In this document: positions 1 through 7,369 of the stretch, one piece after another | Layout of the letters: each line of letters starts with the position of its first letter | Numbering within the stretch: position 1 is the first letter of the stretch | Assembly (NCBI RefSeq): GCF_965221945.1 | Contig: NZ_OZ244925.1 | Coordinates: 186,001-250,000, forward strand | DNA from: Poriferisodalis sp965221945 | GTDB taxonomy: Bacteria > Actinomycetota > Acidimicrobiia > Acidimicrobiales > Poriferisodalaceae | DNA: 64,000 nucleotides | Reading direction: 5' to 3' | Translations under genes and position numbers: made by a program | Notes under the pieces: generated by a model | What the model saw: only the letters and a program-made list of their open reading frames with translations | Databases searched by the model: none | What the model was told of the DNA's origin: nothing

Positions 1-2
1 GT

Positions 3-827
3 CAGGTTTCCCAGCAGCTCGCTGGCCGGCCGATTGATGACCACAGCCTGAGCGAGGCGCTAGCCGAACTGGCAGCCGATGGCGCGGGGCGCTCCAAGCT
101 GGGCCAGATCGTCGCCGCAGTGCGCTTCAGCGCTCGTCTTGGCGGATTGCCCGATCCGGTGGGTCCATCGTGCGATGCCGTGCTGAGAGCGCACCGGCGC
201 TCGACGCCTGCGGCGCGCCAAGTCGCTGCGGTCGACTGGGCAGATGCGGATGCTGCTGCCGCCGCTGCCGCCTCTGAAGGCACCGCCATCGGATTACGTA
301 ACGCAGCACTCATCAGTGTGATGAGCGACGCCCTGCTGCGCGTCAGCGAAGCTGCGGCGCTTCGAACCGACGATATCGAGCGGAGGAACGGCAACTCCGC
401 GACATTGACTGTGCGTTTCAGCAAGACAGATCAGGACGGCGAGGGAGCCTCGTTGTATCTCGGCGCGCCGACGGTGCGCCGCGTCGATGCATGGATCGAC
501 GCAGCCAACTCCGCAGGCGCCGATATGACCTGCGGGCCGCTGTACCGGCGCATCCGTCGGGGTCAGCGTGTGACTGCGGACCCGCTCTCGCCCCGCAGTG
601 TCCGAGAGATCGTGCGCAGGACGGCCAGAGTGATTGGCGTCGAAGGCGCATCCGGCCACAGCCTGCGCGTCGGCAGCGCGGTGTCGCTCGTGCGCGCCGG
701 CGCGTCACTGGTCGAAACGCAACAGGCAGGACGCTGGGCGAGCCCGACAATGCCAGCTCACTACGCCCGCTGCGAGATCGCAGCCCGGGGTGCCGTTGCC
801 CGGTTGCGTCACGGCTCCGCTGGCTGA
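3..827 (+). CDS. Tyrosine recombinase (phage-integrase family), 5' end missing
   Basis: The frame is open from the left edge, so the start lies outside the window; the first internal GTG is at 120. The protein is a site-specific DNA recombinase of the tyrosine class. The fold signatures are visible in order: the arginine box LLRVSEAAAL, a lysine in FSKTDQDGEG, HSLRVG (H-x-x-R), GRWAS (the Trp/His position) and the nucleophile region PAHYAR. The upstream part would be the core-binding domain. It may have mobilised nearby accessory genes, but no tRNA or clear attachment site adjoins it. Family is certain; target site unknown. Confidence 0.85.
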   Translation, partial: QVSQQLAGRPIDDHSLSEALAELAADGAGRSKLGQIVAAVRFSARLGGLPDPVGPSCDAVLRAHRRSTPAARQVAAVDWADADAAAAAAASEGTAIGLRNAALISVMSDALLRVSEAAALRTDDIERRNGNSATLTVRFSKTDQDGEGASLYLGAPTVRRVDAWIDAANSAGADMTCGPLYRRIRRGQRVTADPLSPRSVREIVRRTARVIGVEGASGHSLRVGSAVSLVRAGASLVETQQAGRWASPTMPAHYARCEIAARGAVARLRHGSAG

Positions 828-1011
828 GAGGCAAGGGGCCAGGGCGCTGCGACCAGTGAGCGATGCCGAACCGCGCTATGTGCAGGCTTCGGCTGCTTTG
901 GCGGTCGCGATGATGACTGCGACACGTGCTTCGAGCACACGTTCGTGATGCGCTTGGTGCTCTGCCAGGGTCGCTGCGTCAGCAGCGCCCGCATATCGTC
1001 GTGCATGTAGC

Positions 1012-1368
1012 ATGGCGATCGCGAAGTGCGAGACCCTAGAACTTGCGAATCGAGGAGATGTGAGCGAAAGGGTTAGGGCGAGCACTTTGGCAGGCATTGG
1101 CGCAGCGGCGACAGTGACGCTCCTTGTGTTTGCGTTCGCCGCCTCCACGGCGATGGGCATTGCGTTCGCTGCTGCCTTCGTCATCTTTGGGGCCGCCTTG
1201 GCTCTAGTGCGACCCCAAGACAGGTCGCTTGGTGGTTACCTGATCGGGTCCGCGGCCGCGTACTCGCTGGTAAGTGTCGGCGTTGGTGAGGGCTATGTGA
1301 TCGGCGCTGCGCTCGCCGTCGGAGGCGCACTGCTGGTCCGAAGGCGCGTTGCTAACCACATGCGCTGA
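1012..1368 (+). CDS. Small integral membrane protein, unknown function
   Basis: A 118-residue protein. After a polar N-terminus of about 25 residues it has three or four hydrophobic stretches (roughly 26-45, 47-64, 72-88 and 92-108), separated by an Arg/Asp-containing loop, and it ends in a basic tail (RRRVANHMR), as expected of an inner-membrane protein with a cytoplasmic C-terminus. No family recognised. Its 3' end overlaps the convergent lipoprotein gene by 17 bp. A shadow frame on the minus strand exists but looks less protein-like. Confidence 0.5.
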   Translation: MAIAKCETLELANRGDVSERVRASTLAGIGAAATVTLLVFAFAASTAMGIAFAAAFVIFGAALALVRPQDRSLGGYLIGSAAAYSLVSVGVGEGYVIGAALAVGGALLVRRRVANHMR

Positions 1369-1621
1369 ACGCCCGTGCCGAAGCTGCAATCACCTCGGCA
1401 CGAGCGCTCAGCAGCTCGTCATGTTCAGGGTGGCCGTGATCATGAGCGACACCATCGAGGGCCGCGTCAGCTTCGGCGTGCTGCGCCAGTGCGGCCGCCC
1501 ATACTTCCTCAGCCTCAGCCTGGGCGAACGCCATCTCGTCGCATGTTGCCATAGGCGATGAGCACGAGATTGCCGTGGCGCACATTGCGGCCAATAGCAA
1601 CCGAGGGGCTGGAAAGCACAT
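1352..1621 (-). CDS. Small putative lipoprotein, Ala/Glu-rich
   Basis: An 89-residue protein. The N-terminus (hydrophobic run LLLAAMCATAISC) resembles a lipoprotein signal with a lipobox-like AISC, followed by a helical, Ala/Glu/His-rich tail that could form a short coiled coil. The start lies 8 nt after the stop of the secreted-protein gene at 1630, so the two may be co-transcribed. The ribosome-binding site is weak and no family is recognised. Confidence 0.4.
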   Translation of the reverse strand: MCFPAPRLLLAAMCATAISCSSPMATCDEMAFAQAEAEEVWAAALAQHAEADAALDGVAHDHGHPEHDELLSARAEVIAASARAFSACG

Positions 1622-1629
1622 GATTTCGA

Positions 1630-2061
1630 TTAGCCGTAATAGATCACCCTCGGGACGTACCTGCAGACTCGATTGGTGACCGGAACCGTGGCACCGGCAA
1701 CAACGCCGCTGGCAGCGATGCCTACACCGGTAGCCGCCGTCGCCGCACCTGCCCCGGCACTAAGCACAATCGTGCAAACCTCATGGCTGACATGAATGTG
1801 CGGTCTGGGTACTTGCTTGGTCACCCATCTGCAGACGCTGACATATTCCGGCTTGTAGGTCACGGTGCCCTCGACCCACGAGTCACCGCTGTCGCGTGCA
1901 ACGACTCTCGTCATTTGCATTTCGAGACTGCACTCTTGTACTCGCCCGGGTTTTGTGGCGGTGTGTGCGCTCGCGGTCGGTGCGAACACCCCGAGCGATA
2001 CGACGCACATCAGGGTCGCTGCGGCGAGCGCGGCGAGTCGTTTGGCTAGCCGTTGGTTCAT
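1630..2061 (-). CDS. Secreted Cys-containing protein, unknown function
   Basis: I chose the ATG at 2061 rather than an upstream one because it has a clear ribosome-binding site (AAGGGA, 7-8 nt upstream) and opens a textbook signal peptide: basic MNQRLAKRL, a hydrophobic core, then a TASA cleavage site. The mature part of about 110 residues has several cysteines suggesting disulfides, a Tyr/Val-rich middle and a glycine/alanine hydrophobic stretch near the C-terminus. No family recognised. It sits beside other accessory genes. Confidence 0.55.
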   Translation of the reverse strand: MNQRLAKRLAALAAATLMCVVSLGVFAPTASAHTATKPGRVQECSLEMQMTRVVARDSGDSWVEGTVTYKPEYVSVCRWVTKQVPRPHIHVSHEVCTIVLSAGAGAATAATGVGIAASGVVAGATVPVTNRVCRYVPRVIYYG

Positions 2062-2311
2062 GATAGTTCCCTTCTTGTGGGAGTCGGGTTGCTGTTGCTG
2101 GCAACGCCGGGGCTGAACCGCAGAAGGACGCACGAAGCGTTGTCCGCTTCGTCGGCGAACTGACTCGAATAGCTGCCGGTAGATGCCAATAGCGGCTGTT
2201 GGCGGACCCGCTGCTGTGCTGCCAAGCGGGCAGTTGAGCTGCAGGTCGAGAATGCTCAGTGACGTCGCCTGCGCCGCCTGATGACCGCTTGCGGCCTATT
2301 TGGAGATCGCG

Positions 2312-2365
2312 CTAGGCGTTGTCCAGCTCCACGGCGTCGTAGAGCTGGTCCCCCATGGCGGGCAC
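2312..2365 (-). pseudogene. Remnant of a gpgS 3' end
   Basis: Read on the minus strand this encodes VPAMGDQLYDAVELDN-Ala-stop, matching the last codons of the intact gpgS gene (VPDVLDQLYDAVELDN-Ala-stop, ending at 4527). Most nucleotide differences in the shared core are synonymous (GCC/GCT, GTG/GTC, CTG/TTG), so the copy derives from a diverged functional gpgS. The rest of the gene is absent. The remainder of 2062-2374 holds only the upstream region of the secreted-protein gene. Confidence 0.7.
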
Positions 2366-2374
2366 CTGGCGCTG

Positions 2375-2692
2375 CTAACAGTCCAGTGCGAGGTGAAGGG
2401 CGGCGCAGGCGTCGGCCAGCCGCCGTCCGCTGAGCGTGCAGATCCGCTCGGCCAGATTCGCGCGCGGCACCGTCGTCAGGTTGTCGAACGTCGCGACACA
2501 GTCCGCCGGCATGCCGTCGGGCGGACCGAGCGGAAGCTCGGTTGGGATGCGCCGGACGGTGCGCGTCACGGGCGCTGCGACGACGCTGTTCAGCACTTCA
2601 ATTGCCGCCGAGCGGGTCATCACCAAGTACGGGCGCCGACCGATCGACTCGATTTCGCCCCACCAGATCTCGCCCCGAAGTGGCGTCACCAT
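2375..2692 (-). CDS. MazF/PemK-family toxin
   Basis: Probable endoribonuclease toxin of a type II toxin-antitoxin module. The start MVTPLRGEIWWGEI at 2692 is preferred over the ATG at 2728 because it overlaps the antitoxin stop by a few bases, the usual coupled arrangement, and puts the conserved RGEIWW strand at the N-terminus. RRPYLVMTR and APVTRTVR fit the PemK/MazF core strands. Length (105 residues) is typical. The antitoxin is encoded immediately upstream. RNA target unknown. Confidence 0.85.
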   Translation of the reverse strand: MVTPLRGEIWWGEIESIGRRPYLVMTRSAAIEVLNSVVAAPVTRTVRRIPTELPLGPPDGMPADCVATFDNLTTVPRANLAERICTLSGRRLADACAALHLALDC

Positions 2693-2940
2693 GGCTCTTC
2701 GAGGATCGAGGCCTTCAAGGAGTTCCACGCTGCCTGATCTTCGGCTTCAGTCGGCGGGCAGCGCTCGTAGCCGTCGACGATCGACTGGTCGACCAGTTGT
2801 CGGCGTTTGAGTTCGGCAATGGTCTCGATGCCGGCCCGCACTGCCGCCGCCCGGCTCCGGTACGCACCGCTGTCGACGAGCTCGTCGAGTTCGCTCAACA
2901 GGCTCTCGGGAAGTCGCACGGCGATTTGCTCTGTTGTCAT
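2686..2940 (-). CDS. Ribbon-helix-helix antitoxin (MazE-like partner)
   Basis: An 84-residue protein. The N-terminal MTTEQIAVRLPESLLSELDE is a classic ribbon-helix-helix DNA-binding segment, followed by SRAAAVRAGI, the second helix. The acidic, flexible C-terminus would wrap the toxin. It precedes and overlaps the toxin gene, and such antitoxins normally repress their own promoter together with the toxin. An AT-rich stretch just upstream (about 2945-2970) may hold that promoter. Confidence 0.85.
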   Translation of the reverse strand: MTTEQIAVRLPESLLSELDELVDSGAYRSRAAAVRAGIETIAELKRRQLVDQSIVDGYERCPPTEAEDQAAWNSLKASILEEPW

Positions 2941-3053
2941 GACTGCATTCTATGTTGGTATGGAAAATGACATGCAAGGCTAGGACCACAGGCTCGGGCC
3001 TGATCTTCGGCTTTGCTCGCACCGGGAGCGGAACTCTTGGTACAGGAACTCAG

Positions 3054-4349
3054 CTAGGGGAGCGCCCAGATGCCCGTTCCGAGTCGGACGGTCGCTGCGC
3101 CGCTGTGCAGCACGATTCCCGCCAGGAAGCGGTCGCCCGTTTCGTCGCGGAACCAGGCCAGGTGCTTGGCATCATCCGCCGTGGGCGACGCCGTGGCCTT
3201 GATCTCCAATGCGATCACAGCGTGGGCGTCGAGTTCGGCGATGACATCGATCTCGTGGCGACCGTGATGCTGCCGGAGGTGGTACAGCGAGCAGCGGTGC
3301 TCGCTGATGGTCGCCTGCGCCCGCAGCTGCGCGACGACGAACGTCTCGAGCAGGCGACCGAGCAGGTCGCCGTCGCGCATCACAGAGCGCTCGTTTGCGC
3401 CCGTCACAGTTGCCAGCAGCGACGAGTCGATCATCAGCCGTTTCGGCATGCGTGAAAGGCGCTTGAGCCGGTTCGACGACCATGCAGGGAGATCTCCAAT
3501 GACATATAGGCGATCGAGCAGTTCGCGGTAGGCGAGCGCAGTGCGACGGTCGATGCCCGCGGCGCCGTAGATGGTGGCATCGTCGGTGACTCCCGATGAG
3601 TTGAGGCAGCACGCCTCGAAGTAGCGCCGCAGCTTCGAGGCGTCTGCCGATGCTCCGGCCGCGGATGCATCACGCGTCACGATCTCATCGACGTAGCTGT
3701 TCAGCCAGTGGCGTCGAGCACGCTCGCCCACGGTCAGCGCCGCTTGCGGAAAGCCTCCTCGTATCGCCAGGTTCACGTAGTCCGGCAGCGACGGTGCATC
3801 AACCCGCAGCCCAGTCCACGGATCGAGGCCGGATTGCTTAGGATCGGGGGCCGGATTCTGCCGATTCGGCTGCCCGGATGCGGGTCCGTCTCCCAGCGCT
3901 TCAGCGATCCGGTCCACGAGGGGTGCCGCTGTCGAGCCGTACTGCTCACCCGCTGTCAGCGGGTACATCTCCAAGCGTGTCACGCGCCCGGTTCCCGGCC
4001 ACGTCTGAGTCTCGGTCTCGGCTCGCACCGATCCTGTGAGGATGAACCTGCCAGGCCGCGGTTCGGTGTCGCACGCCCGTTTGACCGCACCGAGGACCTG
4101 GGGGACCTCCTGCCACTCGTCCAGCAGGATCGGCTCGTCGAGGCCGCGTAATGCAGCGTCGGGATCGGCTGCAACCGCAATCGCCTCCGCTGGCCGATCC
4201 AGATGGATGGTGGTGCGCGCATGGCGCACCGCAGTCGTCGTCTTGCCCGACGCCCTTGGTCCGACGATGGCAAGAGCCGGCAGCTCCGCGAGCAAGTCCC
4301 TGATGAGGGCATCTGCCAAGCGCGGCACGTACGGCATCGCTTCCGCCAC
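3054..4349 (-). CDS. AAA+ ATPase with DUF4143 domain
   Basis: A 431-residue protein. N-terminal ATPase: Walker A GPRASGKTT (about residues 30-38), a Walker B-like PILLDEWQEVP (about 74-84) and a sensor-like FILTGS. The C-terminal half matches DUF4143, with GGFPQAAL, WLNSYVDEIVTRD and a nuclease-like EIDVIAEL...ALEIKA motif. These ATPases are common, mobile and poorly characterised; they are often accessory and sometimes lie near toxin-antitoxin genes, as here. A run of 23-bp repeats lies directly upstream. No phenotype can be assigned. Confidence 0.85.
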   Translation of the reverse strand: MAEAMPYVPRLADALIRDLLAELPALAIVGPRASGKTTTAVRHARTTIHLDRPAEAIAVAADPDAALRGLDEPILLDEWQEVPQVLGAVKRACDTEPRPGRFILTGSVRAETETQTWPGTGRVTRLEMYPLTAGEQYGSTAAPLVDRIAEALGDGPASGQPNRQNPAPDPKQSGLDPWTGLRVDAPSLPDYVNLAIRGGFPQAALTVGERARRHWLNSYVDEIVTRDASAAGASADASKLRRYFEACCLNSSGVTDDATIYGAAGIDRRTALAYRELLDRLYVIGDLPAWSSNRLKRLSRMPKRLMIDSSLLATVTGANERSVMRDGDLLGRLLETFVVAQLRAQATISEHRCSLYHLRQHHGRHEIDVIAELDAHAVIALEIKATASPTADDAKHLAWFRDETGDRFLAGIVLHSGAATVRLGTGIWALP

Positions 4350-4368
4350 CGCGCCAGACTACCGAATC

Positions 4369-4417
4369 TTGACGGCCTTCAATGCTGAAATTTGACGGCC
4401 TTCAATGCTGGAATTTG
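4369..4417. repeat. 23-bp direct repeat, two copies plus a fragment
   Basis: Two near-identical 23-bp units start at 4369 and 4392 (core TTGACGGCCTTCAATGCTG) and a third is cut short at about 4415. They lie 20-68 bp upstream of the ATPase start on the minus strand, where iterated sites could serve as an operator, but no regulator is evident. Confidence 0.75.
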
Positions 4418-4526
4418 ACAGACGGTTACGGCGATGCCTGGCAGCGCAAGCCTGCCCTCCCGCCGCACCTACGCCGACAGCAGGCTGCACAACCGGTGTG
4501 TAGATTGCCGACTGCCCGCGGTACTC

Positions 4527-5768
4527 TCAGGCGTTGTCCAACTCGACAGCGTCGTAGAGCTGGTCGAGCACGTCGGGCACGGCGCTCTGAATCCGGGACC
4601 AGTTCGGGATGAACGGTGTTTCCATCGGATCGTTCAGGAACTCGTCGCCTGCTTCCATGATCGCTGCCGCGAACAGCTCCACGGCGGTCTCCTCGGCATG
4701 GAGATCGAAGTCGAAGCCGTTGAACGAGGCATCGTTGCGGTAGTGGCTGACGAGGTCCAAAGCGTTGCGGTAGTAGACGGCTTTCACGGTGCGGAAGGTC
4801 TCGGTGCCCAGCACTGTGCCGTCGATCGCCAGTTTGCGATAGATGGCCTTTGCGATGTCGCGGCTCATCTTGTGGAGCCCGGCGTTCGCATTCTCCACCG
4901 ACAGCTCCTGATGCTTGTGGTCGTACCGATCGGCGATGTCGACCTGGCAGATCCGGCGCCCCTGATAGATGCGGTACACCTCCGACAGCACGCCGATCTC
5001 GAGCCCCCAGTCGCTGGGGATGCGGATGCTGCGCGTCATGTCGAGCTTCATCGCGAATTCGCCGGCAAGCGGGTAGCGGAACCCATCGAGATAGCGCAGG
5101 TAGTGGTGCTCGCCAATGGTGGCGCGCAGTGCTCTCAACAACGGCGTGACCAGCAGGCGTACCACCCGCCCGTTCATCCGCCCGTTCGAGCCGAGGCCGT
5201 CTGCGGATACATCGCCGCTGGCTCGGTAGTAGTAGCCCTTCGAGAACGAGTACCCGAAGGTGGGATGCAGGATCGGGTACAGCAGTCGGGCCAGCATCCC
5301 GCGGTCGTAGGTGAGAATGTCGGCGTCGTGCAGGGCCACGTTCTCGCAACGGCCTGACGCCAGGAAGTAGCCGAGGCAGTACCAGACGTTGCGGCCCTTG
5401 CCCGGCTCGTCAGGGGCGAGCACTTGATCGGCCAGCTGTTCGTCGATGTTTCGCAGCCGAGGTCCGTCATTCCACAGCAGTCGGGTGCGCTGCGGCAGGC
5501 GGGAGAAGAACTGCTTTGCCTCGGCAAACTCCTCCGCGTTCGCTCGGTCGATGCCGATGATGATCTCGTCGAGGTACGTGATCTTGGCGATCTCGTCGAT
5601 GATGTGGCCGAGCGCCGGTCCGCCGAGCTCGCTGTACAGCGCCGGAATGATGAGGGCGATGGGACTACGGCGCGACCGCTCGAACAAGTCGGCTTCGAAG
5701 CTCTCGACGGGGCGATCGCTCAGCCGGTGGAGCGTCGCGATCGACTCGTGCTGCTGGAAATCGGCCAC
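4527..5768 (-). CDS. gpgS: GT81-type glycosyltransferase, probable glucosyl-3-phosphoglycerate synthase
   Basis: Transfers glucose from a nucleotide sugar to 3-phosphoglycerate, the first step towards glucosylglycerate and, in mycobacteria, methylglucose lipopolysaccharide. Seen: a GT-A start ALIIPALYSE, the metal-binding DxD in NVALHDADIL, NGRVVRLLVTPLLRAL and the acceptor-site segment FRYPLAGEFAMK followed by DWGLEIGVL. These are the order and wording of known GpgS enzymes. At 413 residues it is longer than the roughly 320-residue mycobacterial enzyme. It diverges from guaB. Its 3' end is duplicated as a remnant at 2312. Sugar specificity is inferred. Confidence 0.8.
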   Translation of the reverse strand: MADFQQHESIATLHRLSDRPVESFEADLFERSRRSPIALIIPALYSELGGPALGHIIDEIAKITYLDEIIIGIDRANAEEFAEAKQFFSRLPQRTRLLWNDGPRLRNIDEQLADQVLAPDEPGKGRNVWYCLGYFLASGRCENVALHDADILTYDRGMLARLLYPILHPTFGYSFSKGYYYRASGDVSADGLGSNGRMNGRVVRLLVTPLLRALRATIGEHHYLRYLDGFRYPLAGEFAMKLDMTRSIRIPSDWGLEIGVLSEVYRIYQGRRICQVDIADRYDHKHQELSVENANAGLHKMSRDIAKAIYRKLAIDGTVLGTETFRTVKAVYYRNALDLVSHYRNDASFNGFDFDLHAEETAVELFAAAIMEAGDEFLNDPMETPFIPNWSRIQSAVPDVLDQLYDAVELDNA

Positions 5769-5846
5769 ATCGTGCCCCGTCGGTTGACCGCGTGCAACCT
5801 ACCGTGCCCGCCGTTGCCGGTCGCCAGATCGCGGAGGGTCGCGCGG

Positions 5847-5852
5847 TATCGT
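5847..5852 (+). promoter_or_regulatory. Candidate -10 box (TATCGT), leaderless guaB
   Basis: A TANNNT hexamer lies 5 nt before the guaB ATG, with no ribosome-binding site between; this is the geometry of leaderless actinobacterial transcripts. Confidence 0.45.
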
Positions 5853-5857
5853 GCGCC

Positions 5858-7369
5858 ATGGTCTCGACACCGCAGCAACCGCCGGTCGGTTTCCCGTCTC
5901 TGGAGGCCAAATTCGCCGCCGACGGCCTTACGTTCGACGATGTGCTGCTGGTGCCCGCAGCATCCGACGTGCTGCCCGACACGGTGGACACAGCGACCCG
6001 TTTCAGCCGCAGGATCACGCTCGCGGTGCCCCTCGTCAGCGCCGCCATGGACACCGTGACCGAGGCCCGGCTGGCGATCGCCATGGCCCGCCACGGGGGC
6101 ATCGGAGTCATCCACCGGAACCTAGGTCTTGCCGACCAGGCAGCGGAAGTGGACCGGGTGAAGCGCTCGGAGTCCGGGATGATCGTTGAGCCGATCACGC
6201 TCGGGCCCCACGATCTGGTCTCGGATGCAGAAGCGCTGATGGCGCGCTTCAAGATCAGCGGCGTGCCCATCACCGACCCAGCGGGGAAGCTGGTGGGAAT
6301 CCTCACAAACCGAGACCTCCGCTTCGAGACCGACTGGTCGCGCCCGATTCACGAAGTGATGACCTCTGTTGGGCTGGTCACGGCGAAAGCACCGACCACG
6401 CTCGAAGACGCCCAAGTCGTGCTGGCACGCCACCGCATCGAGAAGCTCCCGATCGTCGACGACAACTTTCGCCTCGTCGGGCTGATCACGGTGAAGGACA
6501 TCCAGAAGCGGATCCAGTTCCCGAACGCGTCCAAGGACAAGCTCGGGCGGCTGCTCGTCGCCGCAGCCGTCGGCACGGGACCTGACACGTTTGATCGGGT
6601 CGCGGCGCTGGTCGAACGAGACGTCGACGCCATCGTGGTCGACACTGCCCACGGTCACAGCCGTGATGTCATCGAGATGGTCGCGAAGATCAAGGCCAAT
6701 CACGGCACCGAAGTCGTGGCCGGCAATGTGGCAACTGGCGATGCGGCCCGGGCACTCATCGATGCCGGCGCGGACGCGATCAAGGTCGGCATCGGACCAG
6801 GCTCGATCTGCACGACGCGGGTCGTTGCCGGGGTCGGCGTGCCACAAGTCTCTGCGGTGTTTGACTGCGCGGCAGCGGCGTCGGAATCCGGTGTACCGGT
6901 CATCGCCGACGGCGGCATGCAATTCTCGGGCGACTTGGCCAAGGCGATCGCAGCGGGCGCCGATTGCGCGATGGTCGGGAGCCTGCTCGCCGGCACCGAC
7001 GAGTCGCCCGGCGAGGTCGTGCTGTACCAGGGCGAGCGCTTCAAGGAGTATCGAGGCATGGGCTCGGTCGGCGCCATGAAGGGCCGCAGCTTCTCGAAGG
7101 ACCGCTATTTCCAGGACGGCCGAGGCGCCGACGAACTGGTCCCCGAGGGCATCGAGGGACGTGTGGCCTACAAGGGCCCGCTGTCAGGCGTGCTGCACCA
7201 ACTCGTTGGCGGCCTGCGCCAGGCCATGGGCTACTGCGGCGCCTCGACGATCGACCACATGCGCATGCACACCCGATTCGTCCGTGTCACCGCGGCGGCC
7301 CTGCGAGAGAGCCACCCCCACGACATCATCATCACCAAAGAGGCACCCAACTACAGCGCTCCGAACTAG
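5858..7369 (+). CDS. guaB: Inosine-5'-monophosphate dehydrogenase
   Basis: Oxidises IMP to XMP with NAD, the committed step of guanine nucleotide synthesis. The 503-residue length is normal. N-terminal LTFDDVLLVPA, two CBS domains (about residues 90-210), the catalytic loop GPGSICTTR with Cys318, and the IMP site GRGADELVPEG are all present. I chose the ATG at 5858 because a -10 box sits just upstream; upstream in-frame codons lack protein-like sequence. The 3' end overlaps the convergent helicase gene by 4 bp. Confidence 0.97.
   Translation: MVSTPQQPPVGFPSLEAKFAADGLTFDDVLLVPAASDVLPDTVDTATRFSRRITLAVPLVSAAMDTVTEARLAIAMARHGGIGVIHRNLGLADQAAEVDRVKRSESGMIVEPITLGPHDLVSDAEALMARFKISGVPITDPAGKLVGILTNRDLRFETDWSRPIHEVMTSVGLVTAKAPTTLEDAQVVLARHRIEKLPIVDDNFRLVGLITVKDIQKRIQFPNASKDKLGRLLVAAAVGTGPDTFDRVAALVERDVDAIVVDTAHGHSRDVIEMVAKIKANHGTEVVAGNVATGDAARALIDAGADAIKVGIGPGSICTTRVVAGVGVPQVSAVFDCAAAASESGVPVIADGGMQFSGDLAKAIAAGADCAMVGSLLAGTDESPGEVVLYQGERFKEYRGMGSVGAMKGRSFSKDRYFQDGRGADELVPEGIEGRVAYKGPLSGVLHQLVGGLRQAMGYCGASTIDHMRMHTRFVRVTAAALRESHPHDIIITKEAPNYSAPN

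Noticed and set aside
2..424. Minus-strand frame opposite the recombinase, and many similar long opposite-strand frames across the window
   Set aside because: Expected by chance at this GC content; composition is low-complexity and recognisable genes lie on the other strand.
4369..4417. CRISPR or transposon end
   Set aside because: Only two full copies without spacers, and no transposase.
3..4526. Prophage
   Set aside because: A recombinase and a toxin-antitoxin pair occur, but no capsid, tail, terminase or lysis gene.
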